NCBI GenBank assembly: GCA_004026145.2
Contig: CP034986.1
Coordinates: 7,246,929-7,310,928 of the forward strand
Reading direction: 5' to 3'
DNA: 64,000 nt
Origin: Takifugu bimaculatus
Taxonomy: Eukaryota > Chordata > Actinopteri > Tetraodontiformes > Tetraodontidae
Below are positions 1-13,700 of the stretch, piece after piece. The first letter of the stretch is position 1. Every line of letters starts with the position of its first letter. The notes under the pieces were generated by a model. The model made no database searches. It saw only the letters and a program-made list of their open reading frames with translations, and was not told where the DNA came from. Made by a program: the position numbers and the translations under genes.

Positions 1-1254
1 GGGGGGGGTGCCCATCGCCATGACAACAGGGAGGATTGTTTCATTTGTGTTCGGGACAAAGCGGAACGTCTGAGTGTTCTCAAAATGATGAGAGTCGTGA
101 GGGGAAGCGGGAAAGGTAACTGTTACGCTGGGAAAATCCTGACTGGCAGCTCTTCCGCTGGAGGAGGGCGTCGATGACAGGCCGAGCACGGTGTTTACCA
201 ATTCCACGTTTTAAAACAAACGGCACGTCTGTCCATCCCAACACATTGAGGATCGTCGGGAACATTTTTGAGATGAGATTTGGTAAATTTAGATGGAACG
301 ATGCCCTCCAGCCTCGGCTGAATGAATTGATCCATCATTCCAGTCTGATTTAATGGAATGACGAAGTGTGAAGGGGGAGGCTGCCTTTCCATAATGTCAG
401 TGGAACAGCAGGGTCTCCATACTCCTCATAATCTATAAAAATCAATTAACAGCAGCCTGGAGTGAGTATCTGGCAGGAGTGCGACACACTAGCCTTTAGC
501 TAACATCAGAGCATTTAGGATTTGGGATTAAACGGGACAGAAGGCAGACAAAAACACTCCACAACAGTCGTCTCAGGCTGTCTGAGCACCTCGCACGGCT
601 GCCATCTGCTCACAGTGACGCCGCGTTAATGTGCACAAAAACAACCCGTTTGTTTAGACGTCGGCTCATCCTCTCCGACTCACAACCGGGTCCAAAATAT
701 TCCGTCCACGTTGATTCGCAAACGTCTTTGTTCCAGCGCTCAAGTCAAAATGGGAAGTGCTGCCAGAAGGCTGCTAATACCAACAACAACGGCTGCAACT
801 CATTGGGATCATTCCCAGCCTCTTTGTTCAGCTAACACTTAGCATGTTGCTACCACACGCCACTGTCTGCCTGGAATTTCCCTCCTGTCTCGGAGAGAAT
901 CCGACATTCCTGGGCGCAGCTCGTGTGTTCTATTCCTCCGCGGACGCTCATCTGCTTCCCTTCGGGGAGGCCGGGGTCACGCTGACGCCGTCGGCTTTGG
1001 GGGGAGACCAGAGACCACGGAGTCTGAGTGCTGGGAAGGCTGCCGGATCAGCGGCGCCGCGGCTGGACCTTTGATAGTGAGTTAGTATCTCCGACCTGCA
1101 GAGCTGCGGAAAACCACATTCCCCCGATAACATCTGGACTCTAGAGGTGTAACAAGCACGCTAATGGGATAATGCTATAAACGCTCGTTAGTGCTGAGCG
1201 CATTCTAACGCGGTTCGGTGATCCGGTTCTGGCTCTGGGGAGTCGGGCGTTTAC
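1..1254. other. pc intron sequence
   Basis: No exon or recognisable element was seen. The next pc exon is expected beyond position 1. Confidence 0.7.
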
Positions 1255-1328
1255 CTCAAACTCCTCGGCGATCTTAGGTCCGTCCAGGAACAGCCTGGTG
1301 CTGAGACAGTCGACCGGACCGAAGTTGG
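1255..1328 (-). CDS. pc: pc exon, residues ~1025-1049, last one inside the window
   Basis: This 74-nt exon completes a split Ser codon and encodes NFGPVDCLSTRLFLDGPKIA then EEFE, ending in phase 0 before gtaaac at 1254. The next PC segment (VELERGK-like) is not found in 1-1254, so the gene continues beyond the left edge. Confidence 0.96.
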
Positions 1329-4300
1329 CTGCGGAAACAAAACACATCAGCTCAATTAAGGCGGAGAAACTCAAAGTTCCCTCAGGAATGATATGAATGA
1401 GGCCGACGCCCCGGCGCGTCTTCCTTATTCAACCCATCAAATTTAACTGACTTCGTTAAAGATTCAAGCTGCAGGTTCTGCTCGTCTGTCCCGGTCCGCC
1501 ACCCTTGAACCCCCCCCAAACTTACAGGTGAATTCCTTGAATTCCTGGAACACCTTGGGATACATGGCCGCCGACATCACGTCCTCGGGGGTGATGTCGT
1601 CGTCGTGGGCGGCCCGCAGCTGCTCCTCCAGGGCCTTGAAGTCCAGGGGGGGCAGAGAAGCACCGGGGCGACCCTCGATACGGGGGAGGCTCTTCAGCAC
1701 CTGGAGGCAAAAGGACAGAGTGAGGAGGAGAACCGGGAACAGCTTCCCGAGGCTCATTCTGCACGCCATCAAAAGGAGAAAAACACGTTTAGCATAAAAG
1801 GATCCTCATTGACATCTTCACCAGCCTTTGTGGTCCTACGTGCACGTGTGGCTCGATGTCTTCTGACAAATGGGCCCAGCGCGGCGCTATTAGTCACAGA
1901 GCTAACGGTTCAGAGCTGGTTGACTCAACTGTGTGTGTGGCTTCTCATTAACGTGGCCTCCTCTGAGAACGTCTTACACACTAAGTGCCACACACACACA
2001 GCTAGGGAGGGAGAGTGTGTGTGTGTGTGTTAACGGAAGGAAAAACAACAGTTGCTTCCGGATTTTCTTTCCTTTTGTCTTCATTGCTCACGTTCCCGCT
2101 GCTCTTTTTGATTCCCGCCGTCCGTCCTCTGGTCCGTCTTCGTCCTCGTGGGGCTTCAGGAAACGTCCCAATTGTCCCTCTTGTCCCCAGACAAGCAGCT
2201 GCAACAGGGGGAACCTGCCAGAGCTGCTTGCGAGACTCCCGCTAGCTTAAACGACCCAGGTTTTCCCCCGTCAGGACGTTAGCTCCCTGCTAATGAGGAC
2301 GTGGCAGAGAAACACTTCCGACCCGACTGCAGCGCTGATGAAAGACAGCTGCTCAGTTCCGGAATTCAATTCCATATTTCACAGAGTTCGGTGACTAAAA
2401 GAACTCGTTTAGCGGCTGCTTTCATATCGGGTAAACACATTTTCTCAATATTGTGAATCACCAGACGATTTCCGTGCACGAGTATGAAAGCCCGGTTCTC
2501 TCTCGTGCGCGGTGCAGCTCCATGAATGGTGCACGCAGGCTGTGGCGAGGCGGAGAATACGGCGTTTCATCGGGCCCAGACACAGAAGGAAGGAGGAAAA
2601 GTGCAGCTGCCACATTAAATATGGCTGTGAGAGATTAAAGGAGACGGGAAGCTGTCTGCTGGATCTCCTGGGGGGCTCAATCCCAAATATTAGGAGAACA
2701 TCCTGGGGTGAAAGGCGAGCTGGTGGGTGACGGGGAACGCCACTAATGTACCACAGAGTGGGCGGGGCTTAGCTTAAAGGGCAGTTATGAAGACACAAAC
2801 ATTTAGGAAGACAAGAAAAGCGGTACCTTGGACCTGAGGGGCTCCGGGAATCCTCCGTGCGGAATGCCGATGTATCCCTGCAGGAACTCGACCACCGACT
2901 GGGGGAAGGAGAGCTCGTCGGCCTGCTCCTCCACCTCCGCCCTGCCCAGGTTGTTCTGCACCATAAACTGGGCCAGGTCGCCCACGATCTTGGAGGACGG
3001 CGTCACCTGGGAGACGGGAGGAAGAATGTTTAGCCTGACGGGACACGGATGAGGAGCAGAGCAATACGGATCCCGCTGGCAGGTGGATCTCCTGTTTGGT
3101 TTTAGAAGGCGGACGCGCCGACGTTCCTCTACAAACATCCTGCTCTTAGCCTTAGCATTGAGCTAACCTGCAGATTCTTAGCACAGGTGGCGAGATGAAG
3201 AAATCGGAATCTTTGTGCATCTGTACTTTAATACTTTAACGATATCCACTGACAGGTCTCATCTGTGCAAACAGGCTCATCCCAAGACTGAAGAGGGATG
3301 AAACACACATTAATTTCCTTCTTTCCTATTAATAATAGCATGTCATTATGCTAATAGCGGCCTCTATTACAATTATGCTGATAAGTGGAGCCGAATGCAA
3401 ATACCAAGCTTCCGTTATTCTGCAGTAATCAACGGGAGCGTCTAGACGTTAGCAAAGGTGGAAGGTTAAAAACGAACGGTTTTCTTTTGCCTGTAAATAC
3501 AGAGGAACAAAAAAAGAACACGTGCAAAGATTACTCCCTCAGCGGGGCAGGATGTGACAACACGCTAGCTCCAGGATGCAGGAAATAACACGTTTATCAC
3601 CAAACAACTCCATTTTCTCAAGATTCACGCTTTTTATGCCAACTACTGAGCGAAAATAGCACAGACACAATCTGTTGCCTGTCGTGCAGCCTCTTACCAG
3701 AGGACGTGCTGCAGAAGTCACTATTAGTCACCTTCGCTAACGTCTCCACCTGCACGAATCGTCGGCTTTACTTTATCCCAGTTGAGTTCAGGACAGACCC
3801 GACAAAATCAGGAGATTGTCATTGTTTCCCAGCCCGTGAATTGGAGGTGATGGCGTTAACTCTGCCTGAGTGTTTACAGACAAGCCGGAGAAGGAGGACG
3901 TGAATGGGCTCAACTCCCCCGAGAGGCCATTAACAGAGTCTCGATATGGAATAAAGCTCGGTGCCGCGTTTGCTTCACATCTACAAAAGAAACAGGAGGA
4001 AGCAGAACGACGGCACATTCCTCATCTCCAGAGTCAGTTTTCCCTCCGTCTTAATGAAGCGTCCTCCCTCCACCGCTAATTCTCCGTTTCAGCTGTCCCG
4101 CTTCAGCATAATTAACTCCCATCCGTCTGCACTGATAACAGAGAGAAACCTTTTCAATTTTATTACATTCTCCTCTCGATCTGAAACTATCCAGCCATCT
4201 CTGCGGACCCTTTGCGGTGCGGTTCATCTCCTCCCCTCCCGTGTTATCTCGTATCATCACCCTCGTCCGCCCCCTCGCTCTGGCTCCATCCATTCATGCT

Positions 4301-7300
4301 GCCGTCTGTGCAGCCGCCTCACTAATGCACGGCTCTTCATGCGCTCCAAACGAGCTCTTAGAGCTTTAAAACCACGCTAACACCTCCTCTACCATTATGG
4401 ATCTCAAGTGGCCTCACGTACACGCTAACAGCTAGTCAGCACCGACTCCTCCAGCGGGTGATAAGCGCAACAACTTCAAGGTGTGTTTCTCTCCCTTGTT
4501 TTATTTTTAGAGCGCCGCGTGCACGTACACGAGACGCGCGAGGAATAAGTAATGCAGCAACCTGGGAGCGCAGTGAGGAGTCGTACCTGTCAGTGTGAGG
4601 AGGAGAACCGAGAGGATACGCGAGATAACTCCGGAGGAGCGTTGAGAGATTAGAGAAACATGGCCTCTAATCTGGGAAAAACAAAAGGAGGGTGACGGGA
4701 AGCTTCTAGAGCGGAAAAGGTACGGAAGGATGAGAGGAGGAGAGCGATAGAGGCGACTGGACTGAGGCTACAGTCATCTGTATCCCCAAGGGCGACACCT
4801 CGGAGGGACAGGCAGCGCGAGCGGCGACGCTAACCGCGACAGAAGTGACAGAGCGAGCCGCGAAAAGCCGGCTCGACGGAGGAGGAAAAGACGACAGGGA
4901 AGCTACAGTCGGGTTGAAACGAGGCGCTCCTAGCATGCGAATACGGTAACACATCTAAATATTGACGCTAGCTTGGATCCGACATGTGAACGCAAACGTG
5001 GAACTAATCAGCTCCAACCTTCGTTTTGCTGTACAAAGCCCGGCAGCATATTGAAAGAACGCCCGTAGGCACCTGCTCATGCACGTTTGGCCCTCCGGCA
5101 AATTTAGCTAGCGTCATCTCATCTGGAGCAGTACGGTAACGTCAAAGAGAGCTTTGAATCGGGGGCAGGCGAGCGTCCGAGGCCGTAGCCCGCGTTTCAG
5201 AATGACTGAGCAGGAGTGCAGATTCCCTCAGACGCCTCATCTCGGAGATCAATAGCTGCGCTCGGCCGGCGCTCCCGCTAATGCAGTTTGACATTTTTAG
5301 CTAAAAGCTGCCATTCACCATCTCATCATCTGTCACCATTACTGCAGCAAGGGCTTAGCATCCATGCTAATGTAGGGCTGCATAATAACACGCAGGGCCG
5401 GATCTCGACCTCGGACTAATTAATTTAGAATTAATCTGGGGAATAATCTGAGAGACTCTGCTCTGAATTTCCTCATAATTGGGAATCAAGTCTGGAGACT
5501 TTGTCAGATTTGGTGAATTTGCTCTGTGAGGAACATAATTATCCTCTGCCGCACATCTGGAATGAGCATGAAGCCATTAAACAGGGCGGCTTATTGGCGT
5601 GATGCGAAATACATTTTGACGAGCTGCAGCGTCTCCTGAGTTGCTTCTGACGTTGCCTGGAATTGATTCAAGGCCGACGAGCTTTTCATTTTTAATCGAG
5701 CTGTTTTGTCGGTTCAGCGGCAAGAAGTCAAATATTAATTAGATAACCTGATTTCCCCCCCCCCCACTTTTGATTTTAACAATTCACGTGACAGATGCTT
5801 CCGTTGACAACTTAAGTTAGCGGGAGTCGCTTTTCTGCTAACGCCCCAGGGGGGCTGCTTTTCCTCCACGGACGAAAACTGCACGCGCCAGTTTATCTAC
5901 AAGCTAATGGGGGTGAACGATGCGCTCTGCGTTATGCTAACTGAGTGCTAATTAAGTTGTACGTCTGTCACAAATTCCAGGGAGAGGCCAAGGATAAAAC
6001 GGTGAACAAATAAAAAAAGATGAACTCAAAGAGGGAAGGCGGGGGGGGGGGGACTCACGGGAGGGAAGCGATCAAATATGCAAGAAAGGTGAAAACGCGG
6101 TGGCTGCGTGAAGTGAATGCTAACGAGAGTTAAATAATCCAAAAGACTGTTGGTAAATAATCAAGGCCGGAGGACCGGGGGAGTGATCAAAGATAACGAA
6201 GCAAAAAGCAGAACGGAGGCCGACGACTGAGCAGCTGCTGGTGGGAAATATCACATTCCAAAGGGGACAAAAGTGGGAACAAGGGAACCGTGAGTCCGTG
6301 CAGAGCTCTGCTGCTTCTGATGCTGCTCTGCTGCTTGTGTTGTGCTCACCTTAATAAGGTCTCCCAGCAGTTTGTTGGCTTCCACGTAGGCCTTCTTCAC
6401 CTCTTTGAACTTGTTTCCCAGCCCCATGCTGTGAGCCTGCGGGGAGCAACAACGGCGTGAAGGAGACCGCCAAAAACCTCTTTCTTCAGGAAAAGGACGG
6501 CTCGACCCAGATCGGGTAGCGGCGTCCTCTCACTTTCAAATGTCAGGCGGTGACGTTAACCGCCGCGTGGTGACTCAGCGCTATGTTATTATGGCGTGAT
6601 TGAATGATTCGCCGGTGACTGAGCGCCACATTTGTCTAAACAAGTTTAAAGAGCAGCTCAGAGACTCCGAATTTGCACATTTGCGGCACCTGGAAGTGGA
6701 GGTTGGTGTACTGTCCTCCGGGTATCTCGTTCTCGTAGACGTCGGCGTTGCCCGACTTCATGGTTGCCGTGCAGTCGAATGGCGCGTACAGTCCTCTGGC
6801 CACCTCCCAGTACTCGCTGTAGTCGAAGACTTTATCCAGCACGATGCCTGCAAACACACAACGCTCATTTAGTAGCTCGCCGCTACAGCGCTGCTGCTAC
6901 GCTAACCTGAGCTCAAGGCGCCACAGACGATGAAAGCTAACGCGGATCCACTTTAGCTAAATGGTGTAACTTTTATTCCAGCCCCAGTCCTCTCGCTGAG
7001 ATAACGCAGAGCCGTTCGGGCTGATTGAGGCGCTAACGCGCTTCTCCTCCCTCTTTTTGGTGGAAAAACTTAGTCATCAAGAAAACGTTGCCACTTGAAA
7101 AATCAGTTACAGGCCAGAGAAGTGTTTTATCAGGGCTCTGAGTGGTCTTGAAAACCCAGCCTGCATTTAAATCTCGCCTCGTTACATCAGAGTAAATTTA
7201 ATAAAATCACCACTTGGTCGTCTATTAAAGGGCTGGTGCCAATTAAAGGGACGGTGAAAGGCAGCTTTGGGATGACGCAGACAAAAGGATGGTTTTTAAA

Positions 7301-7653
7301 ATCAGACTCCCTCCATTTTCACGTGAAAAAGCCACATTTCAATCAAGTGAGCACATAAAAGTATCCGCCCGCCTCCGCCGGGATCGTAGCGCGGAGCGCT
7401 AGCTGCTGTTCAACGAATGCCGCTCAGATTCAGCCGCCTGCCGAAGCTGAAGGAACCACCGTCCTCCTTCCCTGTCCGAGGGACACGAACCTCCACTTCC
7501 CCCCTGAGCTCGGATCAGGTTCAAACCCGTCGCTTCCTGTCCGCAGGAAGAAACACCCTTCAACGTCGCTACAGGCGATACCCAAGATGCAACGAGTGCC
7601 TGATGCTAAAACACGCTAGCAGCCGCTGTGGCGTCTAGGCAGGTTCAGCTCTA

Positions 7654-7708
<55 letters not shown>

Positions 7709-10700
7709 CGAGAGAACGTCGAGTGAGTCTAATTGAAATTCCACGAATAATCCAGTGCACTTGAAGACATCTCGCTCTTGAGGAATGACCTCGTCTCTCT
7801 CCCCGACGCCTTCGCCCGACGCCTGTGCGCTGGCCAATTGATATTCTGTCACGCCGTCAGTGATGGGCGGTTTCTCCTGATCCGCCGCCCCGGCTGCGTG
7901 GCGGTTTGGGCTCTCAGAGAAGCAGCCAGACGCCAAACGGGGCCTAATGCCCCTCAGTATTCTTCACCGCGGCACATTTATCCCGTATGGCGGTTAATTA
8001 TTGCGGCAGAAACAACGGGCCTCAAAGAGGCACCCATTCAATTTGGAGCGGGCGCCCTGAGGGACCAGGACCTGATGTTAGCGGAACAAAAACACCGCAG
8101 CTGCCCTGGAAGCGTGACAACACGCCGTCTGTTTGGCAGCTCATGCGTGAAACATCGGTGGCGGCGAGCACGACTGGGCTCACTCACACCAGGCGTTCTG
8201 TTTAGCCGACCCTGCGGCGGCAGAGAGCGCTGTTCCAGTAGCTAAACCCCTCACCTCGTCCCAGCCGGGCCAAAGATCCACGCCACACATCAAAGCAGAC
8301 GCAGCTGACATCAAAGAGAAGATGGACGGTTTTAGCCCAAACCAACAAGCGTGACAAGAAACCCGCCTTTCCTGTGTGTTTTCCTTTAACGGCGTGGATT
8401 ATTGCAGCGCGCAGCGCATTAGCGCTGCCAAGCGACTGAGCATTAGCAGCACTTTGGCCCGTTCTGATGAAGATGAGCCATCGGATCTCGTTAGCGCCAC
8501 CCAGACAGTTTTCCCAGATGCGTCTCACCACGTAACCGAGCAACCGACTCCATATCAGCTCCAATTTCTCCAGCGGCCGTTGATTTGAAACAACACTTTA
8601 ACAACCATCTGCTAAAACGCATTTGCTTCCGCTGCCGTGGGACAGCTAGCACAGGTGGGGCGGCCTGTCGACGAGGAGAGGGCGGGAAAGAGAGCGGGCG
8701 TGTCTGGAACGATGGCCTCCGTCCCGCCCCTCCAACGCCACTGTTCATTTCGCTAACGTGCTAGCGCGTGGGGCTGCGACTGGGGGCAGTAATTAGCGAT
8801 GCGCTCTGTGGTTTATTGAGCGCTGGATTGATTTTGCTTTTGGGATCTCCCAAGTTGCAAAGCAGGAGATTCTGAGGGAGATGGGAAGTGATGGAGGAGA
8901 TGTTGCGTCTCATTAAGGACGCAGCGGAGGCGCTAGCAGCCCCGCGGCCCATTAAAGTGCTTCTTTTCCACACTTGGTAACCTTTCTAAAACAGCCGTCT
9001 GCTGTTTGGGACTCACCAGGTGTCCAATTTGGTGCCCTTGGTGCAGGCGACAATGGCCCCCATGCTGGGCTGGGAGGTCATCCCGGCCATCGAGTCGACC
9101 TGTGGACCAGCAAAGTCGTTTTATCGCCATTTACTAAAAATGAAAAGCTTTCACACAACTGCATTTTCACTTGTGCTAAAGAACCCGGTCCTTGATCCGT
9201 GCCCCCACCCATGGCCTCCCCCCTTGGGGGCCGGACTAGAACCCAGGATGTAATGAGGCAACATCAGGGCCAGTGCTGGTTTTTAACACTACTCCAGCGG
9301 CCATAACCTGGTCTGGAGCTTCAGATTAGACGGATCAATACATCCGGAGGTTCCAGATCCAGTGGAGACCTCTTCCAGACTGGATCACACATCTATCCAA
9401 GCACCATCGCGTTCCACAAACTCACAGCCACGTCCACCACGTCGGCCCCGGCCTCGGCGCAAGCTAGCATGGCGGCCACGCCGGCCCCGGCGGTGTCGTG
9501 CGTGTGCACGTGGATGGGGACATCTGGGAAACGGTCCCTCAGAGCACCGACCAGGAGTCTGGAGGCCTCTGGCTTCAGCAGGCCGGCCATGTCCTGGAAG
9601 ACAGAGGTGCAGATGTTTACATGTGGTTGGGAATTCTGCTCTGAATTTAAATAAAGCCTGAAATTAAAACCTCCGCGCGCGCACACACACACACACACAC
9701 CTTAATGTGGTTCTAACCGGCTCTGTGAAACATTGAAATTTTGGCTGTGGACGACTGAATTAAAGAAGATTGATTTCAAACACCTGCTTGGGTTCTCATT
9801 AACGAGAGACGGCGGCCCGAGGCCCGAGGAGGAGAGCTGGAACGCCGCACAAAGTGCTGCTGATTTGGTCAAATTGGATCAGTAAATAAGAACCGAAAGC
9901 AGAAAGAGCACGTTAGCATTTTAATAAGAGGAGAGATTACAAGATAAGAGCTTTTATCTCGGGGAGGGAAGAAAAAAAAGCACCTCCAGGATTTCAGGCG
10001 TTTTAGCATCTTCTTTAGGGAAATGTTTGAAAATTTAGGAAAATTGGAGCTGGGTGGTATCATTAAATGTTAGCTCAAATGTTAGCCGCGAGCCAAACAC
10101 TCCCAAACACGTCCTCCGCCTCAGCACTATCAGTCTTATTTGCTTCAATGAGCTCCAGTTTACAAGTTATTTCATTTGAAGCAGAAGACGCAAAACATGC
10201 AGGCGGTTTATCTGCTAATTAAAATGCTAATTGAAACGCGCCGCGAAGGTTATGCATAGAGGGTTGGTACGGCGCCATGACACCTGAGTGACGCCGCTTA
10301 TTGAAAACATCAATAGCTCATCAGGCTTCTGACAACTCTGCTACAACAGGTTACAGAAGCTAATCGGCTGCTTTAAATGAGCAGCTGCATGTATTTTACA
10401 GCTTGAAACAGCCTGTTTTGGAGGCATTAACTGAAGTAGCGAACACCTGTTAGCTTTAGCATGTTTTATAGCGGCGCTGCTTCCATCTCCTCACCTTGAT
10501 GCAGAGGATGTGGGTTCCCGCCTTGACCAGCTCGTCGGCCAGCTTCAGGTAATACTCCAGCGAGTACTTCTGCCTCATGGGGTCCGACACGTCGCCCGTG
10601 TAGGAGATGGCGGCCTCCACCACACCTCCGGCGGCGCCCACGGCCTCCATGCCCAGCAGCATGTTGGGCAGGTAGTTGAGGGAGTCGAACACACGGAAGA

Positions 10701-13700
10701 TGTCCATGCCGTTCTCCTTGGCCACCTCGCAGAACCTGGCGGAGGGAGACGTCAGCCCACGTCACCGTGCGCTTTCTGCTAAGGCGGATAATAACGCACA
10801 ATCGGATAAGCCGTTTATAGCCGCCTCCACGTACCTGCGGAGATATGTTTCTCGCCATTTCCGTGAAAAGTGAGCTGAGGCAGGCTCAGGGGGCCAACAA
10901 CAGCGGAGAAACATGTACACCCGCCTTATTATCCAAGCTACCGCTAGCAAATCCCTCCTTTTATAGCCTCCTTCCTGCCTTTGTAAACAGGCTTTTTTCC
11001 TGACTTCTCCCGGTGTCACTGTCAATGCAACATTTGCTCCTTGTTGTCAAATAAACAGACTCACTTAGAGGATCACAGCTCCGCGCTGTAACACGTGCTC
11101 GTGCCACCTAGCGGCTCATTAAATCAAGACAGTCGTGATCATAAACTTCTTTAAAGGCCCATTTAGCCGCCATTCCAGGCACTTTCAATTTCCGCGACCG
11201 TGCAAGTCCTCAATCCCCTAAATTAAATGACAATAAACTGTGATTTGATTTACTTAATGAAGACGTTTAGGGCCACGTGGCTGCAGGTGGGGGGAGAAGG
11301 GGGGGTTAAAACAGGGAGGAGATGAGATGAATGAGGGCATAAAATAGGAGTTATGATCGTGGAGATAAACGACTTGATGATGGAGTTAAAAAGGGAGGTG
11401 TGTGGTGGAGGAGGGGAGCCGTACATTAGTCACAGAGCCACTGCTAATTTATTTAAAGCGCTGGGAATCACACCAGGCGTGTTAGCACGCATGCTAACTG
11501 GGCGTCCTCACTAATGACGTATGTGGAGGAGCGTTCCAGGTATCTGCTCGCCAGCATCTGTAGGGTTACATTTACAGCTATGGGTGTGTGTGTGTGTGTG
11601 TGTGGGGGGGGGGGGGGGTGTGGGGGGCGGGGGCATGAAGGGAGCCACAGGAAAACATCAAACAAATTGACCTGACCTAAATGAGAGCCAGTCGTGAGAA
11701 GGCAGCGTACGGAGCAGATATATTTAGACAGGAAGCAGCTGGACGTGGGAGCTCGCTTCCACATAAACACACATCAGCGCTCGCAGGTACATCCGTCGTG
11801 TTCTATACAGTTATCTTCGCTTGCGTTCGGTGTCGCCAGCCGGGCGATGCTGCCATCCCACAGATGTGGCCAGCATATGCTAACACGCTAACTAGCAGTG
11901 TGTGAAATCTCCGCAGATTAATGCGATAAGGCCTTAAAAAGACGTGTTGCAGTTCCATTTACCACCAGTAGGAGGTTAAGCGTCTTGACTGTCAATGTTA
12001 TTCTTAATATTTGATCATTTTCCTTGTTTACCTTTTGTGTACAGACCATAATCTGGACTCATTCCTGACTAAAGTTGTGCTTCACAACATGATAAAAACC
12101 AACGCCACGTGAATGCACCACGCAGCCATTTGACACCACAAAAGGCCGAACGGCGCGCACGTTAGCGTGCAGACAATTACCCACCCTAGCAGCAAGTTCA
12201 CTTATACAGTAGAACATTTAGAGTGTGTGTGTGCGCGCGCGTGTGTGCGTGAGACTCACTTAAACACAGCATTGTCAGGGTAGTTGGTGTAGCCGACGGC
12301 GTTGGCGCCTCTCAGAAGCATCTGAAAAGGAACGTTTGGGATCAAAGCTCTCAGCTCCTGCAGCCTCTTCCAAGGACATTCCGACAGGAAGCGCATGGCC
12401 ACATCAAAGGTAGCACCTAAACACACACACACACACACACACATGCAGACACGAGTGATGTGGAATTCTGCGTCAGCTGTCATCTGCAGTCCCATCCATC
12501 ACCCCGACTTCCATCTCAATTTCAAAAAGTAATATATCAAAGTTATCGCGGGCGTACATGCATAAAACACACGACCGGAGCCCGACTCAAATATCTGATG
12601 ATACTCGCACATCCATTGTTCATTCCAGCACTCTCATCATTTCATTCTCAAGTCGCTTAGAAAATATATATGTGGGATTGGGAGGGAGAGGGCAGCAGCG
12701 CTACGATAGCATCTCTCATTTCCCTCTCTGGGCGCAGTAGATTTGTGCTGCTCAAACCCGTTTATCACATCAGCCGCAAATATTGAAGCCTCCGCTGGAT
12801 TTCTGCTGATCCAACGCCGCCGCCCTTAAATCTCATTTTCAGAGTCGTCCTACGGCGGGACGAGGAGGGGACGCTCGCGCAGGAGGGGGACGCTCGCAGC
12901 AGGAGGGGACGCTCGCACAGGAACGCCGCATTAGCATCATTCATCGACGCATTAGCATCATTTAGCATCCTGCAGCTAATCAGAGAGGGATTCATCTGTG
13001 GAGTCCATCCAATAACAACATCTTGCCCCCCCCCCGTCAGATGTTTGTATATATTTCCACCATCAACAGGAGCTTAAAGGAGCCTTTAGCCAGCAGCTAC
13101 GGCGGCGCCACCTTTTATGCCTCCTGTAGTTCCCTTTACCGCCAGCAGCCTCCCTGAAACCCAAAGCGCCAACGAAGGCGGCGGCTTTAGATAAAGCGTT
13201 ATAGTTCCATTATGTGACCCAGTTCAGACGCATCTTCCCTGACGGGGGTGCGACGCTATATCAGGAGGGTTTAATCCTCACAGGCTTAATCTCTTCAATG
13301 ATTCATTCTGCCTCTAAGCAGCTGAAACATGTGAAAGCAATATTCCTCTCCGAGATCCGAAACCACGCTCGCACCGGGGCGACACGTCCTGGTGCAGGGG
13401 GAGCGTCCACGTGCCACTCTGACCAGATGGGACGGACACCTGTGGGGACTCCTGACCAGCTTCGACCAGGTTCTCGGAGACCAGGAGCAGGTTTCCTGGA
13501 TGGGAAGGTTTTACTCCTCAGTCCAGATGCTAACGGCGTGCTAACGGATTCCAGCAGGACTCCGCGACTCTGCTCACCCCGGAGCCAACAAAGATCCAAC
13601 ATCTGAATCCGATTCTATCGCTACAAGTTGGAGCGATTCCAGGGCGGAGGACGGAACGCTGGGAGTTTATTTCAAAGATTTGTCAGATCATTGGAAAGCT

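Larger units (their letters stand above)
10736..12259. other. pc intron, 1.5 kb
   Basis: It holds a CTCF-like motif at 11101 and a compound (GT)n-(G)n tract at 11584-11618. No gene was seen. Confidence 0.8.

Noticed and set aside
1..1254. Search for the next pc exon (VELERGK-like) and the biotin carrier exon
   Set aside because: No matching minus-strand frame with splice sites was found; these exons must lie outside the window.
7518..7529. GGTTCAAACCC, a possible tRNA B-box
   Set aside because: The flanking bases do not form a T-arm and no A-box or acceptor stem is found upstream.
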